Shown piece after piece: positions 24,649-31,918 of a stretch of 64,000 bases of DNA (position 1 is the first letter of the stretch; every line of letters starts with the position of its first letter). The stretch is from the NCBI RefSeq assembly GCF_030160295.1, contig NZ_BSOB01000008.1:30161-94160 (forward strand). Direction: 5' to 3'. Under the pieces are notes generated by a model. That model had not been told where the DNA came from. It saw nothing but the letters and a program-made list of their open reading frames with translations, and did no database searches. This DNA is from Dyella acidisoli (GTDB lineage: Bacteria; Pseudomonadota; Gammaproteobacteria; Xanthomonadales; Rhodanobacteraceae). Both the position numbers and the translations under genes were made by a program.

Positions 24649-24786
24649 GCTTCAGGCTCTGCGAAATTCGAAAACGGCAGTCGAGCAGTTAGCTGATAGA
24701 GACTCCTTTTTTGATGTGATGGGTGTCGTGGAGGGAGTCCTTGCCTCACGTTCCGCTAGTAAGGGATGCGTGCAAAAGCCCAGAAG

Positions 24787-25164
24787 CTAGTCGGACGCGT
24801 CTTCGTCGCGGCACCGTTTGTTTGTGGAATGGGCACTCTTGGGGCGCAGTTCCTGGCTAGACAGCTGGGCCATTGACGCAGGCGTAGATTCATCGCCAGG
24901 GCAGATGGCAGATACGTCAATAGAAGCCAGCCAAGCGGCAACGTCTCGTGTCCGGGCAAACCACCCCTTCCGTCCAGGGAGCCGAAATACGCTCACCGGC
25001 AGACGGCCTGCCGCGGCGGCCCGCCGAAAGGCTCTCTCGTGGTTCATGCGCAATAAGCGTCGAAGATCGGCGCCGGTCATCAGTTCCCCGTGAGCGCCTA
25101 AGAGGCTGATTTCAATTGGATTCTTTATCGCTTGGTGACCAATGGGTCGGACAAATGCGGACAT
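24787..25164 (-). CDS. Small HTH (excisionase/MerR-like) DNA-binding protein
   Basis: A 125-residue protein with a central winged-helix pattern LMTGADLRRLLRMNHERAF, then GRLPVSVFRLPGRKGWFART and VAAWLA (about residues 28-80), resembling excisionase or MerR-type single-domain HTH proteins used by mobile elements. The tail is polar. A GGAG motif lies eight bases before the ATG. It is transcribed toward tnsA and divergently from the 403-residue gene at 25229, and may regulate that gene or the transposition operon. Confidence 0.5.
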   Translation of the reverse strand: MSAFVRPIGHQAIKNPIEISLLGAHGELMTGADLRRLLRMNHERAFRRAAAAGRLPVSVFRLPGRKGWFARTRDVAAWLASIDVSAICPGDESTPASMAQLSSQELRPKSAHSTNKRCRDEDASD

Positions 25165-25228
25165 ATGGGGTCTCCGATGGACTGGTGCGCATCGTAAGCC
25201 GCATACTGTTTTCTCCGACCAAACAAAA

Positions 25229-26440
25229 ATGGGGAATTACGCTCTAATGGCTCCAGGACGGCCTTCATGCAGCTTTGCCGACCCCGTTAAGCGTGTACGG
25301 GCATGGTGTTGGCTGTCCGATTTGCAGGATGCAGTGGGTGTTGGGGCAGCACTTGAGCTGGATAAAGGCCCTCTGATGAAAGGGTTTCCTCTAGGAAGAA
25401 GGTTTCAGTCCATCGCAGATGACGGGTTTGACCCAGGTCGGGTCCAAATAACGGCGACCCTTTCGTTGCTGGATCACGTTTGTAGAAAGAGGCCATATAG
25501 CCATTTGCGAGAGGTCTATCGTCACTCGCTTTGGCGAGTGCTGGAAGATCGTTCATGGGGCGAACATCGGCGAGACGAGCTACTGGAAAAAGCCCTCAAA
25601 AACGTGGGGCTAGTTGTCATTGATATCGTCGACGCAGGTCACGCGAGGGGACTAAGTGTCGAGTGGCGAGAACACTTCAGCGTCAAAATCTACGGTCCGG
25701 GTGAATACGATTATGAACCCGTGCTTCTTTCGTTTAAGAATTCCAAAGTTGCCGAGTCTCTGGCAACGTTGGACGGCATCCTTGCTCTCGTGTTGCTTTT
25801 ACGGCGTAGCCTTGATGTGGGCAACACGAAATTCGCACACCAGATATATCGTGTTCTTGAGAAGGCTTGTTATACCTTCGGTGCACGATGGCGAGGAGAA
25901 GCAGCTGATACGTGGAATTACGTGGTCAGGACGCGTGCGCTTGCGTGGATACCAGACTTTGAACCCAGTGCAAAAGCATGGGAAAGTGCAAGAACGCTTG
26001 TTCTGCTCGAATCCAAAGAGGCCAAACGTGAGGGACGTGGGCGCCCGTCTCGTAGCGCTGACCAAGTAACAAGTGGGAAGGTGGAGCGTCGCTGGAGACG
26101 TCGCATCTTAATGAAGGCGTGTGCTTTGACAGATTCAAAAATCTGGCATGTTGGGTTTCAAGAACGTACACGCTTCAATGAGTGGTTGACTGGGAACCGT
26201 CGACTCATCGAAGCGCATTTAAATTGGGCGGCCTATCTCGAGTATGTTGGTGGGGGTGAAGATCCGGATTACGAAGCTCAATTCGCAAAACTCCCGTCTC
26301 TGGAGATTCCCGTCGATGCCGACCACTCAAATTCCTACCCGTATTCTGGACGTCTAGAGGGACATCGAACGGAAGGTTCTGATCGCGGCATGCTCTCCAT
26401 GGAGATTCCCGTCGATGATGATGCTCATAATGCGGACTAG
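25229..26440 (+). CDS. Uncharacterised 403-residue protein (transposon cargo)
   Basis: I do not recognise this protein. The start is placed at the ATG at 25229, because upstream codons overlap the divergent HTH gene. It is soluble, largely helical and rich in Trp and Arg. A basic segment (about residues 285-320) contains GRGRPSRSADQ and RRWRRRIL, suggesting nucleic-acid contact. Near the C-terminus the short motif EIPVD occurs twice, about 35 residues apart, each followed by an acidic His-containing stretch. It lies between the transposition genes and the right end. A transposon accessory or defence role is possible; there is no direct evidence. Confidence 0.5.
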   Translation: MGNYALMAPGRPSCSFADPVKRVRAWCWLSDLQDAVGVGAALELDKGPLMKGFPLGRRFQSIADDGFDPGRVQITATLSLLDHVCRKRPYSHLREVYRHSLWRVLEDRSWGEHRRDELLEKALKNVGLVVIDIVDAGHARGLSVEWREHFSVKIYGPGEYDYEPVLLSFKNSKVAESLATLDGILALVLLLRRSLDVGNTKFAHQIYRVLEKACYTFGARWRGEAADTWNYVVRTRALAWIPDFEPSAKAWESARTLVLLESKEAKREGRGRPSRSADQVTSGKVERRWRRRILMKACALTDSKIWHVGFQERTRFNEWLTGNRRLIEAHLNWAAYLEYVGGGEDPDYEAQFAKLPSLEIPVDADHSNSYPYSGRLEGHRTEGSDRGMLSMEIPVDDDAHNAD

Positions 26441-26444
26441 GGGA

Positions 26445-26807
26445 TTAAATGGGGCCGTAGAGAGCAAGCTTTCCAATGGCAAGGGTGTTTCCAACAGCGG
26501 TCGCGATGTTGACCAGCAATCCGAGCGTAAGCACCGGCGGTGCTCGATAACTTCGGCAGCGCTGCCAGGGCGCATCGAGGCAGGTGGCACTGATATAAGC
26601 CTGACGCGCCAGGTCGCCGACAAAAAGCGCAGGCCAAAACCGATACGGGACAAGCATCAGGACCGCCAAATGGAAGCCCGTCAGCAAAATCCAGTGATTG
26701 ATCGACACGTGACGGGCCAAAACCAGCGCGATCAGGTAGATCGTCGCTATTCCCGCCTGCCGTAGAAGGGCCACCGCCCTTGGTCCTGCCTGCATCGCCT
26801 CCCCCAT
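26445..26807 (-). pseudogene. MASE1-type membrane sensor, N-terminal fragment
   Basis: From the ATG at 26807 the frame encodes hydrophobic helices with LVLARHVSINHWILLTGFHL and RFWPALFVGDLARQAY, matching the start of MASE1 integral-membrane sensor domains found on diguanylate cyclases and kinases in Xanthomonadales. It stops after 120 residues, well short of a full MASE1 domain, and no GGDEF or kinase part follows. I read it as a truncated remnant. Confidence 0.5.
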
Positions 26808-26885
26808 GGAAATCCTTGATGCCAGCTCACCCACCAACAATCCCCGCGATGTGACATGGTGGCACGTGAAACCTGGGTGAAGCAT

Positions 26886-27059
26886 ATCCGCTCTCTTGGC
26901 TCACCCCAGCCCAGAACCGGAAAACGGCTCACACCCTTGAATTGGCCCTTCGAACACGCTCATCATGTGTGCTGCCGGGAAGTCAGGCATCAAGCAGTGG
27001 GCCCGCTGTGACCAAGGATGACCGATGCACCGACCGCCGTCCCTTAGGGGGCGGCGTTT
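26886..27059. other. Intergenic, with GC-rich hairpin near 27034-27058
   Basis: GCCGTCCC and GGGGCGGC pair around a short loop and are followed by GTTTTC. This may be a shared terminator for the XRE gene, whose stop is at 27060. Confidence 0.35.
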
Positions 27060-27383
27060 TCACTTCTCGACCCTGGATGCACGTGGCTTGGGGACGCGAA
27101 CGGAGGCGGGCATGTTCTTGGGCAAAGCATCCAGCATGGCTTCCACCTGTTGTGCATAGGCGCTAAGGGTGACCCCGCAGGCCCTTGTCCATTCGTAAAT
27201 TTGAAGTATGTCCAAGCGCCTACGGCCCAGTTCCACGTCCCCAACGAACGTTTGCGACCGGCCTAACTTCGCAGCAAGCTGCCGTTGAGTGAGCTTTGCG
27301 GCCTGACGGGCGGCCTTCAACAACGCCCATGCCACGGCGTATTCCCCTTTTTCTACGCTTTTTGTCTTTCGTGTGGTCGACAT
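27060..27383 (-). CDS. XRE-family HTH regulator
   Basis: A 107-residue protein from the ATG at 27383. The Cro/C1 HTH spans about residues 18-72, with LTQRQLAAKLGRSQTFVGDVE and the typical ELGRRRLDILQIYEWTRACG continuation in two parts. A short basic tail follows. Stand-alone XRE proteins of this size are often repressors or antitoxins on mobile elements. No toxin gene is recognisable next to it. The start has no strong ribosome binding site. Confidence 0.8.
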   Translation of the reverse strand: MSTTRKTKSVEKGEYAVAWALLKAARQAAKLTQRQLAAKLGRSQTFVGDVELGRRRLDILQIYEWTRACGVTLSAYAQQVEAMLDALPKNMPASVRVPKPRASRVEK

Positions 27384-27640
27384 GGCGCCCACCATAGGGT
27401 GGTCCGCTCATGACCTATTCTTTGGTTCATGACCAATTTCTACGCAACAACTGCGCAGGAAAAAAGCCGAAATGCCAGGTGGAAACTCGCCATTTGCGGG
27501 CTTTTCGGAAACCCAGGCTTGAACCGTTTTTAAGTTCAAGTCAAAATCAGGCGAACGATTGCGCTCAGGCGACGGTCCGGCAGCCTTCCTGGGCGCCACC
27601 GGCTGAGCTGGGGCGGCGCAACTAACAGGGGAATCCAGAG
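27384..27640. other. Intergenic region
   Basis: A 63-codon minus-strand frame (27408-27599) has no start signal or family resemblance. The sequence probably contains the XRE promoter. I see nothing else. Confidence 0.4.
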
Positions 27641-27812
27641 ATGAACACCTTATTGAAGATCGGGGCCGTTACGGCGCCCGTGCTTTCGCTGACCGGATGC
27701 GCCACCACAGTGGGCAAAAGATTTCGATCAGTCCCACGTATCGCAGTTCGTGTCGCACCTAACCACAGCGGACCAAGTGACCATGAATCCACCCTACGAG
27801 GGGGAGCCATGA
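27641..27812 (+). pseudogene. Small lipoprotein, frameshifted and truncated
   Basis: The frame starts MNTLLKIGAV and reaches the lipobox SLTGC followed by ATTVGK. After an AAAA run at about 27716-27719 the expected family continuation FDQSHVSQFV appears one frame over and ends at 27812. One extra A explains the shift. Proteins with this opening are short OmlA/SmpA-like lipoproteins with a repeated TT-x-x-D-V motif; here the part after that motif is missing. The remnant end overlaps the next start codon. Confidence 0.55.
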
Positions 27813-28381
27813 AAAGGCGAATCTGGAGCGCCATCGCGTGCGGCGCCCTGATGCTCGCCTGTGGCCTGGCTTACGCAGCACCCGCCCCACTAACGTTGTT
27901 CGGCATACCGCTTAAGGGCGCAACGCGCGCTCACTTGCGTGAAGCACTCAAATCACACGGCATGATCGCAAAGCGCGAGGACGATAGCTATTGGGTCGAC
28001 CTGTACGATCCTAGTTCTGTGCTGGACGGAGCCAGTGAATTTCAAGTGGGTTACGTGGCGGCCACGCACGTATTTGCTGACTGCAAATATACATTCCAAG
28101 GCTCTATGGACACCCAATTGGTAGGGAAGGTCATCGCCTTAGTTCAATCCAAATATGGACCTCCGTCCACTCGCACGGGCGATATCAATCTAGGCGAGGT
28201 CACCGCCACCTGGAATTTTCCTAGCAGTATGAGCATCACAGTAAGGCGCGGCTGGCCTGACACGACGACCTACCTTTACTACATCGATGCGGCAGAGGAT
28301 AGGGTCATGCAGACAGAAGTGGACGCTGAAAAACGTCGCCAGCTGCAACAAAAGGCGCGCGCGCAGAATCAGGCTTACTGA
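27809..28381 (+). CDS. Exported protein of unknown function
   Basis: A 190-residue protein from the ATG at 27809, preceded by a GGGGGAG ribosome binding site. A signal peptide (AIACGALMLACGLAYAAP) is clear, with cleavage after about residue 23. The mature part has no cysteine pair or enzyme motif that I recognise, and ends with a charged helical tail. It contains LFGIPLKGATRAHLREAL and KYGPPSTRTGDINLGEVTA, a pattern seen in hypothetical periplasmic proteins of this group. It follows the broken lipoprotein gene and was probably its operon partner. Confidence 0.65.
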   Translation: MKRRIWSAIACGALMLACGLAYAAPAPLTLFGIPLKGATRAHLREALKSHGMIAKREDDSYWVDLYDPSSVLDGASEFQVGYVAATHVFADCKYTFQGSMDTQLVGKVIALVQSKYGPPSTRTGDINLGEVTATWNFPSSMSITVRRGWPDTTTYLYYIDAAEDRVMQTEVDAEKRRQLQQKARAQNQAY

Positions 28382-28525
28382 GAAGGAAGCACAAGCATTT
28401 CCCGCCTTGTGCTCAGAACTAAGAAGCTTTTTTAACCGATAAGCTAGAACGTGTCGGTCGCTGTGCGTCTGCTCCGCAGTTGCCGCAATTGCCAATCAAT
28501 TGCTACGTGTACCATTGAGAATGTC

Positions 28526-28882
28526 ATGGCACTCAAGCTTGTCGACGATGACTTAGATGTATCGTTTGAAATTCCACTCAACGACGAAGCGCGATACATA
28601 TTGAGCGTCCAACTTCAGCGGGCCTCCGAGGCCAAATTAAAGCCGCAATTCGAAGAACGGCTATGCGAACGACTTCAAGAGCTTGTCGATGCCGATCTTC
28701 GCCCGCCGACCTCGAAGCAGGTGGCCTACGCACTGGATATCGCACGAAACCTCGATGTTTCCCTGCCGAGCGAGGCGTTGCGACACAAAGGATCCATGTT
28801 TGAATTCCTAGACCGTTATGCGCCGCTGTACAAGGAACGTTGCAAACCCTCTCATGAAACACCGGCGCAACCCGCAGAATGA
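28526..28882 (+). CDS. Uncharacterised small protein
   Basis: A 118-residue acidic, soluble protein with the start set at the ATG at 28526. The second half, PPTSKQVAYALDIARNLDV followed by LPSEALRHKGSMFEFLDRY, resembles a short helical module found at the C-termini of accessory-genome DNA-related proteins, where it may bind nucleic acid or protein. I do not know its function. No clear ribosome binding site is visible. It is separated by 144 bp from the exported-protein gene. Confidence 0.5.
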   Translation: MALKLVDDDLDVSFEIPLNDEARYILSVQLQRASEAKLKPQFEERLCERLQELVDADLRPPTSKQVAYALDIARNLDVSLPSEALRHKGSMFEFLDRYAPLYKERCKPSHETPAQPAE

Positions 28883-29066
28883 AACCGTGTAATCGCATTC
28901 CGCGGCCGAAAAGGCGATCGCGCTCACCAGCGACCGATGGATCTGCGTGCATATCGATTAGGCATGGCACGTCATCGCACTATTCATTGATGCGCTTTAT
29001 AGGCGCTATCTTTGACAGCGCTCCTAACCAATGCCTCCGCGTGGGTGAATGAGTAGGAAAATCTCA

Positions 29067-29816
29067 ATGGCGCATGCAGGAGATGATCATCTAGAGCCAC
29101 TGTGGCTTCAGGCCAGCCGTAATCCTCAAATGGAAGCGGCCTTCTTGCGCCAACTAGTTCATCAACGGGTGGTGGTGATCTTGCGGCAACCGCCTGGGCC
29201 CGGCGATGCGGCCCCAGAACGCAATCTTGTGCAATGGCGACGCGAAACCGATGGCGTGACCTTTGTGCCCGTCTTTATCTGTGCCACCCATCTAACATAT
29301 GCGCTGCCGGCACCCGCTAAATTCACGCAGGTTCCCATGCGGGTGCTGCTAGCAGCCGGTGGCGATCAAACGTATATCATCAATCCGCTGTCGGTGGCGC
29401 CATTCGAACTGCGGGAGCGGCAGCGAGCTTTGTTACGCCGCTATAGTGCCGAAGCTCACTATGACACCGAATGGCCGTCCCGCCGCGCACCTTGGGTGTT
29501 CCAGTTGCCCGACGACGCGCTCTATCCCATTGCAGTCAAACTAGCACAGTGGTTTAACGCCACGGGTCGCGTCGATCAAGCGTTCCTTTATGAACTTAGG
29601 CGAGGTAAGAAGCCTCGCACCGAGATTGTGTTGGGGTTGAACGAATCTGCCGATCAGGAGTTGGCAGATACGTTGATGGCAATAGCAGTCCACGCGGGAG
29701 CCAAAACAGCGTCTTTTATCATCCGCTTTCTGCCCGACGAACCAGCTCATCGAGAAGGCCTTGCGCAGGCCGGCATCACACCGTTTTACCAACGACCGAT
29801 GCCGTCACGTCAATGA
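29067..29816 (+). CDS. SseB-like protein
   Basis: A 249-residue protein from the ATG at 29067, which has an AGGA ribosome binding site; an ATG at 29049 is also open. The N-terminal SseB domain includes MEAAFLRQLVHQRVVVILR and VTFVPVFICATHL, and the C-terminal SseB_C-like half includes ITPFYQRP. Members are named after E. coli SseB (enhanced serine sensitivity), whose molecular role is unclear; related domains occur near type III and type VII secretion genes. No secretion genes are present here. It is probably cytosolic. Confidence 0.65.
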   Translation: MAHAGDDHLEPLWLQASRNPQMEAAFLRQLVHQRVVVILRQPPGPGDAAPERNLVQWRRETDGVTFVPVFICATHLTYALPAPAKFTQVPMRVLLAAGGDQTYIINPLSVAPFELRERQRALLRRYSAEAHYDTEWPSRRAPWVFQLPDDALYPIAVKLAQWFNATGRVDQAFLYELRRGKKPRTEIVLGLNESADQELADTLMAIAVHAGAKTASFIIRFLPDEPAHREGLAQAGITPFYQRPMPSRQ

Positions 29817-30190
29817 GGCATCGTTGCGGCGCGAGCGTAAGTCGGCGCCGCCCATTATTCCAGAAAAATGTGTGAGTCCGAACGTTTCACGACACCTCCG
29901 GTTTTCCGGTTTGGGTAGCCGCTTGGTTCGCTGCAGCAAACGGTCGTCATTGTTTCGGCGCGACTTGCGGACGTGCTGGATATCGAACGCCCTCAGGTGG
30001 TAGAAGTCGCCGAAATCGAGGCAGCGGGAATTCAATACGGTTAGAGCGCGGCCGGTGGCACCGATTTCAATCGTATTAAGAAGAGATGAGTGACCCCGGG
30101 CCGGTTCCGTGTGCGCTCACGGAGGCTCTGCACCGCTGGCCCGATTCGGGTCACTGGCGCGAATGGCGACGACAACAGGCGGGGTGATGC
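29817..30190. other. Intergenic region with a short decayed frame
   Basis: A stretch ending in TAG near 30042 encodes SARLADVLDIERPQVVEVAE without a start codon, suggesting a degenerate gene fragment. Nothing else is supportable. Confidence 0.35.
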
Positions 30191-30394
30191 ATGGCAAGCG
30201 TTGATGATCTCAATGTGCAACGTGTGCTTCGGGCAGCCGAAGCAATTTCGGGAGATCGCGCCCGAGCCATCGCATGGCTGCAGCAACCGATCCTAGATTT
30301 CAATGGGAAAAAACCGATGGACTTAGTTGATGAAGGTCGAACCGATGCTCTGTTGCGTTACTTGAACTCAATCGAAGTGGGTCCCGTCGGCTGA
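30191..30394 (+). CDS. MbcA/ParS/Xre-type antitoxin toxin-binding domain (DUF2384), solitary
   Basis: A 67-residue protein consisting of little more than the DUF2384 domain: GDRARAIAWLQQPILDFNG, then KPMDLVDEGRTDALLRYL and NSIEVG. In complete systems this domain follows an HTH and binds a RES-domain toxin that degrades NAD. Here neither the HTH nor a RES gene is present nearby. It may be an orphan or anti-toxin decoy, or a truncated antitoxin. Confidence 0.7.
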   Translation: MASVDDLNVQRVLRAAEAISGDRARAIAWLQQPILDFNGKKPMDLVDEGRTDALLRYLNSIEVGPVG

Positions 30395-30451
30395 TTTAGG
30401 TGCAGACAAAATATTTTGTTGCAGACTCGATGCTGTCGCCGAAGGTCGCCT

Positions 30452-31441
30452 ATGAAGAACACCCGGAAGCATCACCGAACGATCAGGCCACGAAGCACCC
30501 GTGACCTACGCGCGGAAGTGGCGGACCTCGCCGCAACCCTTGCCAGCACAGCGGGGAAAGGGGAGCTGGTCATAGAAGATCGACGCATCAGTGCGCAAAC
30601 GATTCAGTTCGAATGGGACCGGCTCTTAAAGGCCTTTCCGCCGCAATTGCGGTCGCGATTGACGTTGAAAATCCTAGAGCCCGAGCCCGCGTCGCACGCG
30701 CGGCATCCGGCCATTGACCAGGCACGCAGCGTGATGCTGGGCACACCCAACTTTCGCTTTGAGGTGGTACGCCAGTTGATCGGCGCCGATATCGATCAGG
30801 CCGGACCCCAAAGTGTCGAGGCCCTTGTTGAGAAGATCGGCGCCTCACAGTTCACGGTACGCAAGGTGCTGGGTGAGCTGGTCGGGTGCGGCATCGTCAA
30901 GCAATCGCGTCCAGCAAACGCACGTTTCTCCCTCAAGTCGGCCGACATCAACCCGGAGCTGCTGGGGATCGCAAGGGCCATGCCGCAGACATTGCGGTTC
31001 CGGTATGCCGCCGGCACCCGCCCGCGATCGATGGGCGAACTGATCCAGCGCTTCGAGCAGCTCATGCAAGCTGGCACCTCTGCAGGTTGGAAGAACATCG
31101 GATTGTCAGGGTCGGCAGCGACAAACCTGCTACGCCTTCGCCAGGTGGATCTCCTTGGCGTGCCACGCATGGATCTCACGGCCTATATCGCTAAGTCCGC
31201 CAAGACGTTCGACGTGTCCCTGCTCCACGAGCTGGATAGTGGCCTTGAATACGTGTCGGACGTGTTCTGGCCAGCGTCGCTGGTTATCACGCCCGTGCGT
31301 TCGGATGTGATGTTCAATCATCCCGACGGTGACCACCCTTGGCGTTTTGCGCAGAACAGCGATATTTATCTTGCGCTACTCCATACGGACTTGCGGGAGC
31401 AGGCGGTACAGTTTGCCGCTGGCGGTGGCAGGGGTTGGTGA
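30452..31441 (+). CDS. Winged-helix protein, possible AbiEi-like regulator
   Basis: A 329-residue protein from the ATG at 30452 (GAAGG ribosome binding site). An N-terminal basic segment is followed by a helical region. A winged helix near the middle reads QSVEALVEKIGASQFTVRKV then GIVKQSRPANARF, and the C-terminal domain contains GVPRMDLTAYIAKSAKTF. The layout recalls AbiEi-type antitoxin/regulator proteins, which normally precede a nucleotidyltransferase toxin. No toxin gene follows; the transposon right end does. Assignment is tentative, and it could be another transposon-encoded DNA-binding protein. Confidence 0.4.
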   Translation: MKNTRKHHRTIRPRSTRDLRAEVADLAATLASTAGKGELVIEDRRISAQTIQFEWDRLLKAFPPQLRSRLTLKILEPEPASHARHPAIDQARSVMLGTPNFRFEVVRQLIGADIDQAGPQSVEALVEKIGASQFTVRKVLGELVGCGIVKQSRPANARFSLKSADINPELLGIARAMPQTLRFRYAAGTRPRSMGELIQRFEQLMQAGTSAGWKNIGLSGSAATNLLRLRQVDLLGVPRMDLTAYIAKSAKTFDVSLLHELDSGLEYVSDVFWPASLVITPVRSDVMFNHPDGDHPWRFAQNSDIYLALLHTDLREQAVQFAAGGGRGW

Positions 31442-31768
31442 TAAAGGCTCGCACATCGGAGCAACTCGCGGTCGCGCGACTCGAAGCATTTCTCGCCCAA
31501 GCCCGACCGAAAGCTGGCTAAGTCGGACGTCATAGGCCGGATGATGGGAGCACAGCCGCCGTAGATGGCCGGCGTTGTGCCAGGCGCATGCGCGACACCG
31601 GCAAATTGCTGGGCGTATGGTCGGAGGCAGAGCGCGCGCTTTTGCTTTGGGCTTCGTGTGGGTGACCGGACGTTCGCGCTATCTCTTTGAATTCCTTAGA
31701 ATTGTCCTGGATTTTTGGATTTTCCTGTATTTTAGGATAAACCTTCCTTAATCAAGCACTTGCCGAAA
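31442..31768. other. Non-coding stretch before the transposon right end
   Basis: A 60-codon continuation after the preceding stop is unlikely to be coding. The last 100 bases before 31769 are AT-rich. Nothing further is supportable. Confidence 0.4.
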
Positions 31769-31850
31769 ATTTGTCGCTTAACGACAGCGTTATCTGTTCG
31801 CGACAGGGTTAAGTGTTTTGCGACAAAGTTAAGCGTTCCCGACAACAACA
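31769..31850. repeat. Tn7-like right end: compact array of TnsB-type sites
   Basis: CGACA units start at 31782, 31801, 31821 and 31840 (spacing 19, 20, 19 bp). Read inward on the minus strand, the three outermost share the form TGTCG followed by TAAC 15-17 bases from the unit start. The innermost unit is part of a palindrome with TGTCG at 31772-31776. The terminus reads ACAACAACA and is followed by GCGGT. Confidence 0.75.
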
Positions 31851-31855
31851 GCGGT
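31851..31855. repeat. Right copy of 5-bp target duplication (GCGGT)
   Basis: Identical to 460-464. Removing 465-31850 plus one copy gives a plausible uninterrupted site reading CATGGGCGGTCAAAGC. Confidence 0.6.
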
Positions 31856-31884
31856 CAAAGCACCGCTTGTGCAATCGCGGAATT

Positions 31885-31901
31885 TGCACCAACCCGGCGC
31901 A
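31885..31901. promoter_or_regulatory. NtrC-binding site upstream of ntrB
   Basis: TGCACC-AACCC-GGCGCA matches the NtrC consensus TGCACC-N5-GGTGCA except for one base. GGTGCA also occurs at 31913-31918, just before the start codon. The position, 18 bp upstream of ntrB, fits autoregulation by NtrC. It lies 34 bp from the transposon end. Confidence 0.6.
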
Positions 31902-31918
31902 TTGTCCATGATGGTGCA

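Larger units (their letters stand above)
465..31850. mobile_element. Tn7-like transposon, about 31.4 kb, tnsA-tnsB-tnsC-tniQ type
   Basis: Both ends carry arrays of TGTCG-type sites. The left end has sites starting at 465, 484, 544, 574 and 606. The right end has reversed sites (CGACA) at 31782, 31801, 31821 and 31840, i.e. 19-20 bp apart. TTGTCGGGA followed 18 bp later by TTTGTCGC occurs at both ends in inverted orientation with identical spacing, and GCGGT flanks both sides. This matches Tn7 architecture: a spread left end, a compact right end, and tnsA nearest the right end. The right end carries two extra TGT units compared with the left. The tns genes lie about 7.4 kb in from the right end, which is unusual and suggests later cargo insertion. 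No CRISPR or second TniQ is seen. Confidence 0.75.

Noticed and set aside
27408..27599. 63-codon minus-strand frame upstream of the XRE gene
   Set aside because: No start signal and no family resemblance; it fits the XRE promoter region instead.
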